Source: JANMES01 sp038329865
Lineage (GTDB): Bacteria; Planctomycetota; Phycisphaerae; Tepidisphaerales; Tepidisphaeraceae
DNA: 64,000 nt
Assembly (NCBI GenBank): GCA_038329865.1
Contig: JBBQNK010000013.1
Span: 1 to 64,000, forward strand
Direction of reading: 5' to 3'
In this document: positions 36,338 to 46,805 of the stretch, piece after piece
Layout of the letters: every line of letters starts with the position of its first letter
Numbering within the stretch: the first letter of the stretch is position 1
Program-made: the position numbers and the translations under genes
The notes under the pieces: generated by a model
Told to the model about the DNA's origin: nothing
What the model saw: only the letters and a program-made list of their open reading frames with translations
The model's database searches: none

Positions 36338-37831
36338 ATGAAATCCACCGACTCGACCGTGCTGGAATATGAGTCGCCGCCGTCGGGTGGCGAACCGGCG
36401 GATCGATTGAGCGTCGGCACGCTTCGGTACACCACTGCCGGGCTGGTGGCGGTTTTCTTCTGGCTGCTCTGGGGCGATTTCGTCTTCACGCTGATGGAGG
36501 CGGTGGTCCCGAGCATCGTGCCGCTGCGGCTGAAGGAACTGCACGCTCCGGATTGGGCGCTCATGATCATCATGACGACCACGCCGCACACGCTGAACTT
36601 TATTTTGAACCCGATCATCTCCACCGCGAGCGATCGGCATCGCGGGCCGCTCGGGCGGCGGGTTCCTTACCTGCTGTTTTCAACACCTTTCATTACGCTC
36701 GCCCTGGTTCTCATGGCGTTTTCTCCCGAGATCGGGCAGTGGTCGCACGTCGCCATCGGGCGATTCACCGGCTGGAGTGAGAGCACGGTGGCGATCATCA
36801 CGCTCGCTGCGCTCTTCATCGTTTTCCAGGTGACCAACCTGTTTATCACGACGGTCTTCTACTATTTCTTCAACGACGTCGTGCCCACCGCATTCATGGC
36901 GCGCTTCATGGGCCTGTTCCGAGTGGTCGGCAGCCTCGCGGGCATGCTCTACAACTATTACGTGTACGAGCACGCGCTCACCCACATGCGAATCATTTTC
37001 CTCGGCGCAGCGGGGATCTACTTCGTGGGATTTATGTCGATGTGCTTCGGCATCAAGGAAGGCCAATACCCGCCGATCAAATCGATGGCCAGCGGATTCG
37101 CGGCCAAGTTCGGCACTTACGTGAATGAATGCCTCACGCACCGTATCTACTGTTACTACTTCGCCCACAGCATGTTCTGGAGCATGGCGCAGGCGTGCGC
37201 GGTGTACGGGGTGTTCCTAAACCTGTCGCTGGGCATCACGCTCAAGCAAATCGGCATGTTGGCGGCGGTGGTCAGCTTCGCGCAGCTGATCTTGAACTAC
37301 CCGGCCGGGATGCTGGCGGATCGATTCCATCCGCTGCGCGTGCTGGTGTGGATGAAAATCGCCCTGGCAGTGGTGCTTGCTCCGCTGAATTTTGTCTGGC
37401 TGTTCGGGAATTTCTCACCTCTGGTTTCGTATCGAATTTTGATAGGGCTGGCAGCGGTGGAGTTGCCGCTGGGGTTGATGTACGTCGCCGTGATGCTGCC
37501 GACCGCGATGCGCGTTTTTCCCAAGCCGCGCTTCGGGCAGTTCTGTTCATTTAATGCGATCGCGGGAGCCGGGATCAGCATTGCCGGCTCATTTATTGCA
37601 GCGTGGTTCATGACCATGATGCGCCGGTTCTTCCCGGACGACGTGTGGGGCAAGGATTACTGTTACCGATTGATCCCCGCGTGGAAGGTGCCTTTCCTGC
37701 TGATCGCCCTGGTGTTCCTGCTGTTGCTCTATCGCGAATGGAAGCGCCTCGGCGGCGAAAAAAACTACGTGCCGCCCGGCTTTGAGGAAGAAAAGCTTGT
37801 CCGGGTGGATGAAAACTCCCTCCCCGGTTAG
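36338..37831 (+). CDS. Major facilitator superfamily transporter
   Basis: A 497-residue polytopic membrane protein with about twelve membrane segments. The cytoplasmic loop SDRHRGPLGRRVPYLLFSTP (after segment 2) is the variant MFS/GPH signature seen in sugar-cation symporters, and LADRFHPLRVLVWMKI is its echo in the second half. ATG 36338 has a GGAAGGGA ribosome-binding site; 36314 is an in-frame alternative. As the last gene of the AraC-lyase-aminotransferase-ceramidase-like cluster it probably imports the substrate. Confidence 0.85.
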   Translation: MKSTDSTVLEYESPPSGGEPADRLSVGTLRYTTAGLVAVFFWLLWGDFVFTLMEAVVPSIVPLRLKELHAPDWALMIIMTTTPHTLNFILNPIISTASDRHRGPLGRRVPYLLFSTPFITLALVLMAFSPEIGQWSHVAIGRFTGWSESTVAIITLAALFIVFQVTNLFITTVFYYFFNDVVPTAFMARFMGLFRVVGSLAGMLYNYYVYEHALTHMRIIFLGAAGIYFVGFMSMCFGIKEGQYPPIKSMASGFAAKFGTYVNECLTHRIYCYYFAHSMFWSMAQACAVYGVFLNLSLGITLKQIGMLAAVVSFAQLILNYPAGMLADRFHPLRVLVWMKIALAVVLAPLNFVWLFGNFSPLVSYRILIGLAAVELPLGLMYVAVMLPTAMRVFPKPRFGQFCSFNAIAGAGISIAGSFIAAWFMTMMRRFFPDDVWGKDYCYRLIPAWKVPFLLIALVFLLLLYREWKRLGGEKNYVPPGFEEEKLVRVDENSLPG

Positions 37832-37835
37832 TGCC

Positions 37836-38155
37836 TCAGCGGCCGGTCATTTTTTCGAGCTTTTCCGGATAGCGCTCCCCCTGCACGGTGATCTTCGCCG
37901 CCGCGGATTCAATCTCGGCCAAGTCGGCCGGCGTGAGTTGCACGCCGCCGCGCCGATATTTTCTTCCAACGTCGGGATCACTTCCGCCTCGGGCCGGCGG
38001 AACCACAGCGAGTACTCGCTCTGCAGCGTCGTCACCGGTTGCACCGCGTGCGCGCGGCGGATCGTGCCGACGCCTTGGAACCAGACAGCGGCAACGCCAA
38101 TCGGAGTCTTTTTAGCATTGCAGAAGGCCACGTTGACCGGTTCGCGTCCACGCAT
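37836..38155 (-). pseudogene. Aldo/keto reductase remnant (deleted and frameshifted)
   Basis: Minus-strand remnants of a typical aldo/keto reductase. One frame gives GTIRRAHAVQPVTTLQSEYS, LWFRRPEAEVIPTLEENIGA; then, one frame over, VQLTPADLAEIESAAAKITV and GERYPEKLEKMTGR to the TGA at 37836. About 130 residues that normally lie between PTLEE and LEENIGAA are missing. The junction falls where both sequences read LEE, suggesting recombination between short repeats, and a frame change occurs in the following GCG run. The N-terminal half is also absent, replaced by the divergent small gene at 38170. Confidence 0.82.
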
Positions 38156-38169
38156 TAGCGTATCGCTCC

Positions 38170-38421
38170 ATGCACTATCTGGCCCCCTTCCCGATCATCA
38201 TCGGCGTGGTCGGCGCGGTCGTAGGAATTCTCTGGCTCGTCGCCGCGGGCTCGGAAGAAGACGGCGGACCGAGCGCGGGGTTGTTCTTCGTCTTCGGAAC
38301 GTGGTATCTCGCACTTCGAGTTTTGAAGGCATTCATCAATGAACCGATGAGCGTCCTCCCCGCATTCGGCGTGCTGCTCGGCAGCGCTGGGTTGATCTGG
38401 CTCGGCATTGCCATGCTTTGA
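38170..38421 (+). CDS. Small three-helix membrane protein
   Basis: An 83-residue hydrophobic protein with about three membrane segments (PIIIGVVGAVVGILWLVAA, LFFVFGTWYLALRVL, VLPAFGVLLGSAGLIWLGIA). No family recognised. It stands alone between a pseudogene and the VOC gene, and no clear ribosome-binding site is visible, so its reality rests on length and composition. Confidence 0.5.
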   Translation: MHYLAPFPIIIGVVGAVVGILWLVAAGSEEDGGPSAGLFFVFGTWYLALRVLKAFINEPMSVLPAFGVLLGSAGLIWLGIAML

Positions 38422-38454
38422 AGTTGCGCGGGCGGATGAAAATGGAGAGAACGT

Positions 38455-38868
38455 TCACTTCCGCATCGCCGGCGTTAGCGTAATTCCCACGAGCAAACCT
38501 TCCGGCCCGAGCAGCCGGGTGACGACTTGTCCCCACGGTTCCTTTCGCATCGCAACCAGCAACTGATACCCCTGCGATTTCAATTCCGCGGTGGCTTTTT
38601 CGATATCCGCCACGTCAAATTCGATCCACGCCTGCGGCACGGGGAGATGGTCCGGCCATTGCGCCGTCCCGAAACACGACTCGGCCGCCTGCCCCAGGGG
38701 CCAGAGAGCAAAATGCTTCACGCCCTCCAGTTCGCCGGTATGCAGATACCCGCCGGCCTCTTCTTTGAAAGGCAGACCCAACGTTTCAGAATAAAATCTC
38801 CCACTCGCAGCCGGATCGCGAACGATCGGCCCGAAACCGGCAACGAAAAGTACATCGATGTTTTTCAT
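38455..38868 (-). CDS. VOC/glyoxalase-fold protein
   Basis: A 137-residue vicinal-oxygen-chelate fold protein. FVAGFGPIVRDPAASGRFYS, ETLGLPF is the typical first module and WIEFDVADIEKATAELKSQGYQ the second; LLGPEGLLVGITLTP ends the domain. Members are metal-dependent dioxygenases, lyases or resistance proteins, and the substrate cannot be predicted. It is followed downstream by a convergent small gene; a cupin gene lies upstream on the same strand, 42 bases away. Confidence 0.85.
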   Translation of the reverse strand: MKNIDVLFVAGFGPIVRDPAASGRFYSETLGLPFKEEAGGYLHTGELEGVKHFALWPLGQAAESCFGTAQWPDHLPVPQAWIEFDVADIEKATAELKSQGYQLLVAMRKEPWGQVVTRLLGPEGLLVGITLTPAMRK

Positions 38869-38910
38869 GAGTGGATTTCCTCGCTCCGGTCCTTGTCGAT
38901 CCTTCGCGCA

Positions 38911-39312
38911 CTATTGGCCGGGCTGATACTGCTCATCGCTCACTTGCTCCAACCAGTCGACCGGGCTGCCGTTGAGTTTTTCCTGGACGGCGATGTGAGT
39001 CATCGCGGTTGTCGGCGTGGCGCCGTGCCAGTGTTTTTCGCCGGGGGCGAACCAGACGACGTCGCCGGGGTGGAGTTGTTCGATCGGCCCGCCTTCGCGC
39101 TGCGCCAGGCCGGCGCCGGCGGTGATGATCAGGGTTTGGCCGAGCGGGTGAGTGTGCCATGCGGTGCGGGCACCGGGCTCAAAGGTGACGGCAGCGCCGG
39201 CGACGCGCGCGGGGGCGGGAGCGTCGAACAGCGGGTCGACCCGCACGGTGCCCGTGAACCAGTCGGCCGGGCCTTTCCCCGAAGCACGACTGCCGTTGCG
39301 TTTGATTTCCAT
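38911..39312 (-). CDS. Cupin-domain protein
   Basis: A 133-residue single-domain cupin. Metal ligands are visible: HTHPLGQTL with two His and a Gln, and PGEKHWHGA further on. The N-terminal GPADWFTGTVRVDPLF resembles small cupins annotated as mandelonitrile-lyase-like or carboxymuconolactone-associated. It precedes the VOC gene on the same strand by 42 bases, so the two may be co-transcribed. The activity is unknown. Confidence 0.85.
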   Translation of the reverse strand: MEIKRNGSRASGKGPADWFTGTVRVDPLFDAPAPARVAGAAVTFEPGARTAWHTHPLGQTLIITAGAGLAQREGGPIEQLHPGDVVWFAPGEKHWHGATPTTAMTHIAVQEKLNGSPVDWLEQVSDEQYQPGQ

Positions 39313-39514
39313 CGGCCGTCTCCTTGAAAACAGCGGGTCATTCGAATTCGCGCGTGAACCTTGCCGGCCCGCGCCGAGCTTCGATGGAGAAGTTTAGGAC
39401 TGCCCGCCGGATTTGGGCAAGACGATTCTGATCGAGCCGTCCCTCATATGCCGTCCACAAGGTGAGAATTCATTCGCCCGACGAGTCTGGGTGCCGGCAG
39501 TCCACGAATCGCCG

Positions 39515-41203
<1,689 letters not shown>

Positions 41204-41296
41204 GCGAATATCCAATATTCAGTTCAATCGCAAGACGTACGAGCAGCCCGGGCGTGTAAACGCCGGCTTCAACGAAAGGAACGGAGGAGAATTCTC

Positions 41297-41470
41297 ATGG
41301 CGGAAGGCAAATCATTCGCAAGACAGCCTAATCCAATCGAGGTATTCGGGCAATCCGAGGGATGGCACGAAAAGCTCCACCCGGCAAGGAAAGAGATTTC
41401 CGGAATGTCGGGTTCTGGCACGATTGAACGACCAGGAATGATTCGGCATGTAACTTGCCAATCACACTAA
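41297..41470 (+). CDS. Candidate 57-residue small protein
   Basis: A short frame (MAEGKSFARQPNPIEVFGQS to RHVTCQSH) preceded by the strong Shine-Dalgarno GGAGGAG seven bases before the ATG. It is hydrophilic, without membrane segment, and matches no family I know. It lies in a 316-bp gap between the divergent SulP gene and the convergent methyltransferase. Only the start signal supports it. Confidence 0.4.
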   Translation: MAEGKSFARQPNPIEVFGQSEGWHEKLHPARKEISGMSGSGTIERPGMIRHVTCQSH

Positions 41471-41519
41471 GGATTTGTCGATGCAGTGGCGCCCTTCGGA
41501 TTGGGTTTATCGGCGCTCG

Positions 41520-42548
41520 TCAAACTAAAAACGCACGGGCCGCAAAGCGGTCTTGTTCGTCCGTAAAATCTGGAGGTGGAGCCGGCAACGCGATCCAGCA
41601 CGGGGGTCGGCCACTGCCTTTTGTAATTTCGCGATCCAACTGGTCGCCGCGACACAACGCGTGAGTGTTGGTGGATGCCAAAATCGTTCCGCCGCGATTC
41701 AGGAGGTGGGATGCGTCGTGAACGAGACGCGCGTAATCGTCGACTGAACTCCACGGACGGATTTTCTTCTTCTTGGAACCGGACGCGAAGCTCGGCGGGT
41801 CGAGGATGATTAAATCGTAACGCAGGCCTTTTCGACCGGCGTATCGGAAGAATTCGAACGTGTCCATTTTCGCAAATCGGTGCGCGGCAATGTCGATCTC
41901 GTTGAGCGCGAAGCTGCTCTTGCCCCAGTCGAGATAGCGGCCGGAGACGTCAACGCTCGTTGTCACCGCGCCCCCAGTCGCGGCGGCGACGGAGAAGGCG
42001 CAGGTGTACGCAAACGTGTTCAGCACGGCCGTCGCTTTTCCGGCCGCGGTACGGCGGGCGCACCAATCGGCAACCCACGCGCGATTCTCTCGCTGATCGA
42101 GAAACAATCCGGTCGAAAGCCCGTCGTACAGGCGGATTTCCAGCTTCCACTTCGCCTCGCGAATCACGATCGCCTCCGGCAGTGCTTCGCCGGCCGCGGG
42201 CGTAGGATCAGTCGCGATCGTCGGAAGCTCGCCGCCGAGGCGCGATCGGTCGCGGGCAAACGGCTTGACGTAAACCGCCCGTACGCCGAGCGATTTAAGC
42301 ACGTCCAGCACCGTCGCCGCTTCGGCTATCGGATCGAACGATCGAGGCGGCCGGCCCTCGTAAACGATCAGCACGGCCCCTTCGCCGTACACGTCGACGA
42401 AGATCCCATCGATGCCGTCCGCAATTCCGGAAAAGACGCGAAATGCCTGCGTGCGTTTCTGCCGAATCAACGGCCGGCGATGCTCCAACGCTTCGTCGAA
42501 ATACGATCGGAACGGCGAACTGGCGGCAATAGGGTGGGGACGAGACAT
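41520..42548 (-). CDS. Class I SAM-dependent rRNA methyltransferase (RlmI-like)
   Basis: A 342-residue methyltransferase. The SAM-binding region is VLNTFAYTCAFSVAAATGG with VDVSGRYLDWGKSSFALNEI, and the catalytic-type motif is LIILDPPSFASG. An N-terminal region (FRVFSGIADGIDGIFVDVYG) replaces the PUA-EEHEE module of RlmI-type m5C methyltransferases, which act on 23S rRNA. Divergent from prfC with 92 bases between starts. The target nucleotide is not predictable. Confidence 0.82.
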   Translation of the reverse strand: MSRPHPIAASSPFRSYFDEALEHRRPLIRQKRTQAFRVFSGIADGIDGIFVDVYGEGAVLIVYEGRPPRSFDPIAEAATVLDVLKSLGVRAVYVKPFARDRSRLGGELPTIATDPTPAAGEALPEAIVIREAKWKLEIRLYDGLSTGLFLDQRENRAWVADWCARRTAAGKATAVLNTFAYTCAFSVAAATGGAVTTSVDVSGRYLDWGKSSFALNEIDIAAHRFAKMDTFEFFRYAGRKGLRYDLIILDPPSFASGSKKKKIRPWSSVDDYARLVHDASHLLNRGGTILASTNTHALCRGDQLDREITKGSGRPPCWIALPAPPPDFTDEQDRFAARAFLV

Positions 42549-42640
42549 AGCGTGTGAGCGAATCGAAATCGAGTATACGAACGCGCCCCCGCCTTGGACA
42601 GTGGATTGAACCGCCGCTATCGGTTAAAGCTTTCTCTCCA

Positions 42641-44251
42641 ATGTCGATTCAAGAAGAAATCGCCCGCCGGCGGACGTTCGCCATTATCTCGCATCCTGAC
42701 GCCGGCAAAACCACGCTCACGGAAAAGTTCCTTCTCTACGGCGGCGCGCTGCAGCTCGCCGGTACGGTGACGGCCCGCAAGAACCAAAGGGCTTCCACAT
42801 CCGACTGGATGGAGCTCGAACGCAAGCGCGGCATTTCCGTCAGCTCCACCGTGCTGCAGTTCGATTACAACGGCTACCGCGTCAACCTGCTCGATACGCC
42901 CGGCCACAAGGATTTCTCGGAAGACACGTACCGCGTGCTGACGGCCGGTGACGCGGTGGTCATGGTGATCGATTCCGGCAAGGGCATTGAGAGCCAGACG
43001 CGCAAGCTGTTCGAGATCTGCCGTCGCCGGGCGATTCCGATTTTTACGTTCATCAACAAGCTCGATCGCCCGTCTCGCGATCTGCTGGGATTGATAGACG
43101 AGTTGGAATCGGTGCTCGGCATTCATGCGTACGCGATGAACTGGCCGCTCGGCACGGGGCCGGAATTTGCCGGCGTGTACGATCGCATGAACAAGCAGGT
43201 GCATTCCTTCCAGCGCACGGTTGGCGGGGCGTATCGTGCGCCGGTGAAGATTCGCGATCTGAATGACCCGGCCGTGCGCACGACGGTCAGTGATGACGTC
43301 TTTGCGAAAGTCGTTGATGAGCTGGAGATGCTCGACCACGCCGGTTCGGTGTTTGATGCAGAGGCCGTGCTGCACGGCAAGCTCACGCCGGTGCTGTTCG
43401 GCAGTGCGATCAACAACTTCGGCGTGCAGTTGCTGCTGGACACATTTCTCAAGTATTCGCAACCGCCGCAGGGACACGTAGTCAATGGCACGCTGCTGCC
43501 GCCGGATCACAAGCCGTTCTCCGGGTTCGTCTTCAAGATCCAGGCGAACATGGACCCGAAGCACCGCGACCGGCTGGCATTCGTGCGCGTCTGCACCGGC
43601 CAATTCACGCGCGAGATGGCCGTCACGCACATTCAAACCGGCAAGCGCGTGCGACTGAACAGCTCGCACAAACTTTTCGGCCGCGAGCGTGAAACAGTCG
43701 ACGAAGCCGTCGCCGGCGACGTGATCGGCCTCGTCGGCCATGCCGAGTTCGGCATCGGCGACACGCTGACCGAGGATCCTTCGATCGTCTACGACGAAAT
43801 CCCCCGATTCGCGCCGGAGGTTTTCGCCTACCTGCACAGCGCCAGCACGTCGCAGTACAAGCGATTTCGTGAAGGGCTCGCACAGCTGCTGCAGGAAGGT
43901 GTGATTCAATCGTTCAAGGTGAAGGACTCCACGAATGCCTCGCCATTACTCGCAGCAGTCGGGCCGCTGCAGTTTGAAGTCGTGCAGTATCGCCTCCAAA
44001 CGGAGTACGGCGCCGAGTCGCGACTGGAGTCGGCCGAGTGGAGCTACCTCCGCTGGGTCTCGCCCGAGGTGCCGGAGGCGCTGCTCGACACAGCCATCTT
44101 CCCAAGCGGCGCGAATCAGGCCACCGATGCCGAAGGCCAATCCGCGATTTTGTTCCCCAGCGAGTGGAGCATCCGCTATTTTTCGCAGCAGCATCCCCTC
44201 ATCAAACTGACCGATGTTCCCGCGCGCAAGGGCACCCTTGTCAGAACGTAA
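42641..44251 (+). CDS. prfC: Peptide chain release factor 3
   Basis: A 536-residue translational GTPase that recycles RF1/RF2 from the ribosome. GTPase motifs: G1 SHPDAGKTT (about 18-26), the RF3-specific SDWMELERKRGISVSSTVLQ (G2), G3 DTPGHKDFSEDTYR, G4 NKLDRP. The C-terminal half contains VGPLQFEVVQYRLQTEYGAE, diagnostic for RF3 against EF-G. ATG 42641 (MSIQEEIARRRTF) is the family start. Length is typical. Confidence 0.95.
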   Translation: MSIQEEIARRRTFAIISHPDAGKTTLTEKFLLYGGALQLAGTVTARKNQRASTSDWMELERKRGISVSSTVLQFDYNGYRVNLLDTPGHKDFSEDTYRVLTAGDAVVMVIDSGKGIESQTRKLFEICRRRAIPIFTFINKLDRPSRDLLGLIDELESVLGIHAYAMNWPLGTGPEFAGVYDRMNKQVHSFQRTVGGAYRAPVKIRDLNDPAVRTTVSDDVFAKVVDELEMLDHAGSVFDAEAVLHGKLTPVLFGSAINNFGVQLLLDTFLKYSQPPQGHVVNGTLLPPDHKPFSGFVFKIQANMDPKHRDRLAFVRVCTGQFTREMAVTHIQTGKRVRLNSSHKLFGRERETVDEAVAGDVIGLVGHAEFGIGDTLTEDPSIVYDEIPRFAPEVFAYLHSASTSQYKRFREGLAQLLQEGVIQSFKVKDSTNASPLLAAVGPLQFEVVQYRLQTEYGAESRLESAEWSYLRWVSPEVPEALLDTAIFPSGANQATDAEGQSAILFPSEWSIRYFSQQHPLIKLTDVPARKGTLVRT

Positions 44252-44260
44252 TCCCGCAAC

Positions 44261-44290
44261 GCAAAAACCCTTCGACGTTCTGTCGAAGGG
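44261..44290 (-). terminator. Rho-independent terminator of the tRNA-Pro gene
   Basis: On the minus strand, CCCTTCGAC pairs with GTCGAAGGG over a 7-base loop and is followed directly by TTTTT (44265-44261). It begins 19 bases after the tRNA 3-prime end. On the plus strand the same stem follows prfC but lacks the T-run. Confidence 0.85.
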
Positions 44291-44308
44291 CTGAGTTATT
44301 CGTGAAAA

Positions 44309-44382
44309 TCGGGGTGACAAGATTTGAACTTGCGACCTCTTCGTCCCGAACGAAGCGCTCTACCAAGCTGAGCTACACCCCG
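44309..44382 (-). tRNA. tRNA-Pro (anticodon CGG)
   Basis: A 74-base cloverleaf. The acceptor stem CGGGGTG pairs with CACCCCG and has the C1-G72 pair expected for proline, with discriminator A. The D arm is GCTC-loop-GAGC, the anticodon stem CTTCG/CGAAG holds loop TTCGGGA, and the T arm is GCAAG-TTCAAAT-CTTGT. The 3-prime CCA is not encoded. A terminator follows at 44261-44290. Confidence 0.97.
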
Positions 44383-44467
44383 GCGGATTGCCGGCTTTTT
44401 CCGAGCCGCACAGTGTAGCGGAGAGGACGGGCCTTGCAAGCCATCGGCGATTATGCGGGCCGGCGGG

Positions 44468-45223
44468 CTATTGTCGGCTGGATTTCAGCAGCTCTTCGCC
44501 GGCGGCGACGGTTTTGGCGTCGGGGGTCCAGCCGCTGTCGGCGAGGATTTGCTCGGCCATTCTTCGCACCGTCGCGACGCTCATGTTCTTGCCGGGGCAG
44601 TCGGTGGCCTTGGTGTCGCCGTGGCCGACGATATTCGCCGGCGTGATCTTGTACGTCTTCATGAGGTACGCGACAAGTTTCGCCGTCGATTGCATCTGGG
44701 CTGTCGTCGGGCGCGTCGCATCGAAGTTGCCGACCAGGCAGATGCCGATGCCGAAGTCGTTATAGCGATTGTCGGGCGTTTTATCGTGCGCGCCCCACTT
44801 CTGTTTAGGCCAGCGCGGGCCGATTTCCACCTGGCCGTCGCCGGTTTCCGTGCCGTTGCCGATGACGAAGTGATACCCGAGCTCGTCCCACCCTTTTGCT
44901 TTATGAGCCGCATCAAACTTCGCGGCCGATCCAGTCGGTGTGTCGCTGTGGTGGATCACGATGTACCGCCACGGCCGCGGCGGCGCGTCAGGAATCCACC
45001 CCTTCGGCACGCTCGATTTGGCGACCACCACCGGCGGCTTGCCGGCGGGCACGTTCACCTTCGGCTGGAGAGGCTTGGCCGCCGCGATCGTCGGCTTGGA
45101 ATTCGAAATCACCGGCGCATTAAAGTTCGGCCGCGGCGACGCAACGGAAACCGTGTCCGGCGACGTACAACCGGCCGCAAAACCTAAGCCCAGCAGAATG
45201 ATGATAAGAGTAGATTTCGCCAT
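44468..45223 (-). CDS. N-acetylmuramoyl-L-alanine amidase lipoprotein (Amidase_2/PGRP fold)
   Basis: A 251-residue peptidoglycan amidase. The lipoprotein signal ends in LGFAAGC at about residue 19, so the protein is lipid-anchored. A Pro/Ala-rich linker leads to a zinc amidase domain: YIVIHHSDTPTG (first His), GYHFVIGNG, WGAHDKTPDNRYNDFGIGIC, and GHGDTKATDCPG (last His and Cys ligand). It cleaves the amide between MurNAc and the stem peptide. ATG 45223 is chosen because it places the lipobox correctly; upstream in-frame codons to 45355 have no signal. Confidence 0.92.
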   Translation of the reverse strand: MAKSTLIIILLGLGFAAGCTSPDTVSVASPRPNFNAPVISNSKPTIAAAKPLQPKVNVPAGKPPVVVAKSSVPKGWIPDAPPRPWRYIVIHHSDTPTGSAAKFDAAHKAKGWDELGYHFVIGNGTETGDGQVEIGPRWPKQKWGAHDKTPDNRYNDFGIGICLVGNFDATRPTTAQMQSTAKLVAYLMKTYKITPANIVGHGDTKATDCPGKNMSVATVRRMAEQILADSGWTPDAKTVAAGEELLKSSRQ

Positions 45224-45376
45224 CCGTGGCCCTCGAAAGAAGGAGGCAATCGCAGCCGTCAAGCTCGGTCCATCGAGCCCAACTCCCGCGAGTAGCTCAG
45301 ACGTTGTATCGGAGATGGCCATGTATTTCCAGTAAGAAACGGGAGGATTTTGCATCTTTTGGGGGTTGGGGGATGG

Positions 45377-45469
45377 CGTCGGGCGTTAGGCGCTAGGTGT
45401 TAGGCGTTAGGCGCTTGGCGTTCGGCGTTCGGCGTTCGGCGTTCGGCGTTCGGCGTTCGGCGTTCGGGA
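45377..45469 (+). repeat. Heptamer tandem array, GGCGTTA/GGCGTTC family
   Basis: About thirteen 7-bp units, first variants of GGCGTTAGGCGCTAGG, then seven nearly perfect copies of GGCGTTC (about 45418-45466). It lies in the 305-bp gap upstream of the amidase gene; no gene is seen in that gap. Confidence 0.9.
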
Positions 45470-45528
45470 AAATACTATTCTGCTCGCCAGGCCTCCTTCC
45501 TTGTTCCCTGAACCCTAAACCCTACTCT

Positions 45529-46068
45529 TCAATGTCCTCCGCCCGTCGTGGCCGGTTGCCTCACGTAGCCGCCGATCGCCTCGCCGACCTGCTCGATGGT
45601 AATGAACGCGTGCGGGTCGATCGACTGGATCGCCCGCAGCAGCGGCGTTTCACGCTTCCGCAGCGTCACCACAAACAGGATGAACACCTCGCCTTCCATC
45701 CCTTCGCCCTTGATGGCCGTCACGCCGAAGCCGCCGGCGAGCAATTTTTGCCGCAGCTCCACCGACTTGCTGCTGATCACCCGCACAATCACCTGCCCGA
45801 ACGCCAGCCAACCTTCGATCGTCATCCCCACCACCGTGCCCGTCGCAAACCCAACGGCATACCCGACGACATTCGCCGGATGATCGTACACCTCCCCTTT
45901 CAGCAGCCGACTGATCGCGAGGATCCAGATCGCCGACTCGCACACCGCCAGAAACGCCACCGGCAAGCGCCGGCCCTGCACCATCAGCATCGTTCGCACG
46001 GTGCTGATCGGCACGTCGCCCAGCCGAAGCAGAAAAATCAAAAACCCGCCGAGAATCGTTTGAAGCAT
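45529..46068 (-). CDS. DUF2179/UPF0316 (YebE-type) membrane protein
   Basis: A 179-residue protein with three N-terminal membrane segments (ILGGFLIFLLRLGDVPISTV, FLAVCESAIWILAIS, VVGYAVGFATGTVVGMTIE). A cytoplasmic ferredoxin-like DUF2179 domain follows (VIVRVISSKSVELRQKLLAG, FVVTLRKRETPLLRAIQSID). The family is conserved but of unknown function; the C-terminal domain occurs in predicted transporters and may sense a ligand. It is transcribed toward the amidase gene, separated by the heptamer array. Confidence 0.88.
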   Translation of the reverse strand: MLQTILGGFLIFLLRLGDVPISTVRTMLMVQGRRLPVAFLAVCESAIWILAISRLLKGEVYDHPANVVGYAVGFATGTVVGMTIEGWLAFGQVIVRVISSKSVELRQKLLAGGFGVTAIKGEGMEGEVFILFVVTLRKRETPLLRAIQSIDPHAFITIEQVGEAIGGYVRQPATTGGGH

Positions 46069-46805
46069 GACGGCGATTGTGCGATCCGCACGCGATTCCG
46101 TCCAATCCCCCTCGGCGTGCGTGCTTCAGCACGCATGTCTGCGACGGATTCTTTTCCCTCTACCCGCTGAAGCGGGCAGGCCGCGGGTGAGTTTTGGGTG
46201 CTGATCGATTTCGATTCATCGCGAGAAAAAACGTAGCAAAATATTTTCTCGGAAATTTCGCGGAAACGTAGTTTTCGAAGCAATCGCCGCGAAACTCGTA
46301 GCTTTCCAGGGAAGTTCCCACACTTCGCGCCCACGGACGCCCATTGCCGACCCACTCACACGCACTTTCCACCCACCGGCCGATTTTATTTCTTTCTTGT
46401 TCTATCGCCTTTTTCAATCAACCCCCGGCCCGGCCAACGCTTACGCCGATCGCGCGGGTGACCGAAGGTGACAAAAGGCGACCTACGGTGTCAAAAACAA
46501 GTCCAAAAAAGTACGGAAAGGGACGGAAAGGGACGGAAAGGTACGGGAAGGTACGGGAAGGTACGGGAAGGTACGGGTTCTTCGCCCACTCGTTCGCACT
46601 TCACTTGCCAAAGAGCCCCAACTCGCCCGGCCCGTCAGGCCGATCGAATCGCTACTCATTAGACGCTCGCCGAGGGAAAAAGTTTGGAATATTTTAGGAT
46701 AATTTTGCAGACCAATTTTTGACTTCAATTGTCGACAACTTGTGTATTTTCACCGATCGTTGACTAAGATATGCCCCAAGTCTGATTCCATCGAAAGGGG
46801 CCGGC
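46069..46805. other. 737-bp intergenic region with repeats and a candidate promoter
   Basis: No convincing gene. It holds short palindromes near 46115-46185 (GTGCTTCAGCAC; CCCGCTGAAGCGGG), a decamer array at 46511-46580, and an AT-rich stretch (46681-46760) with TTGACT at 46719 and TATTTT at 46745, a possible but over-spaced promoter for the secreted-protein gene at 46806. Confidence 0.5.
46511..46580 (+). repeat. Decamer tandem array, seven units
   Basis: Seven consecutive 10-bp units drift from GTACGGAAAG and GGACGGAAAG to GTACGGGAAG. The period equals about one helical turn, placing short A-runs on one face of the helix. Confidence 0.9.

Noticed and set aside
45377..45469. CRISPR array
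   Set aside because: The units are 7 bp, contiguous, without spacers and without cas genes nearby; it is a tandem heptamer array.
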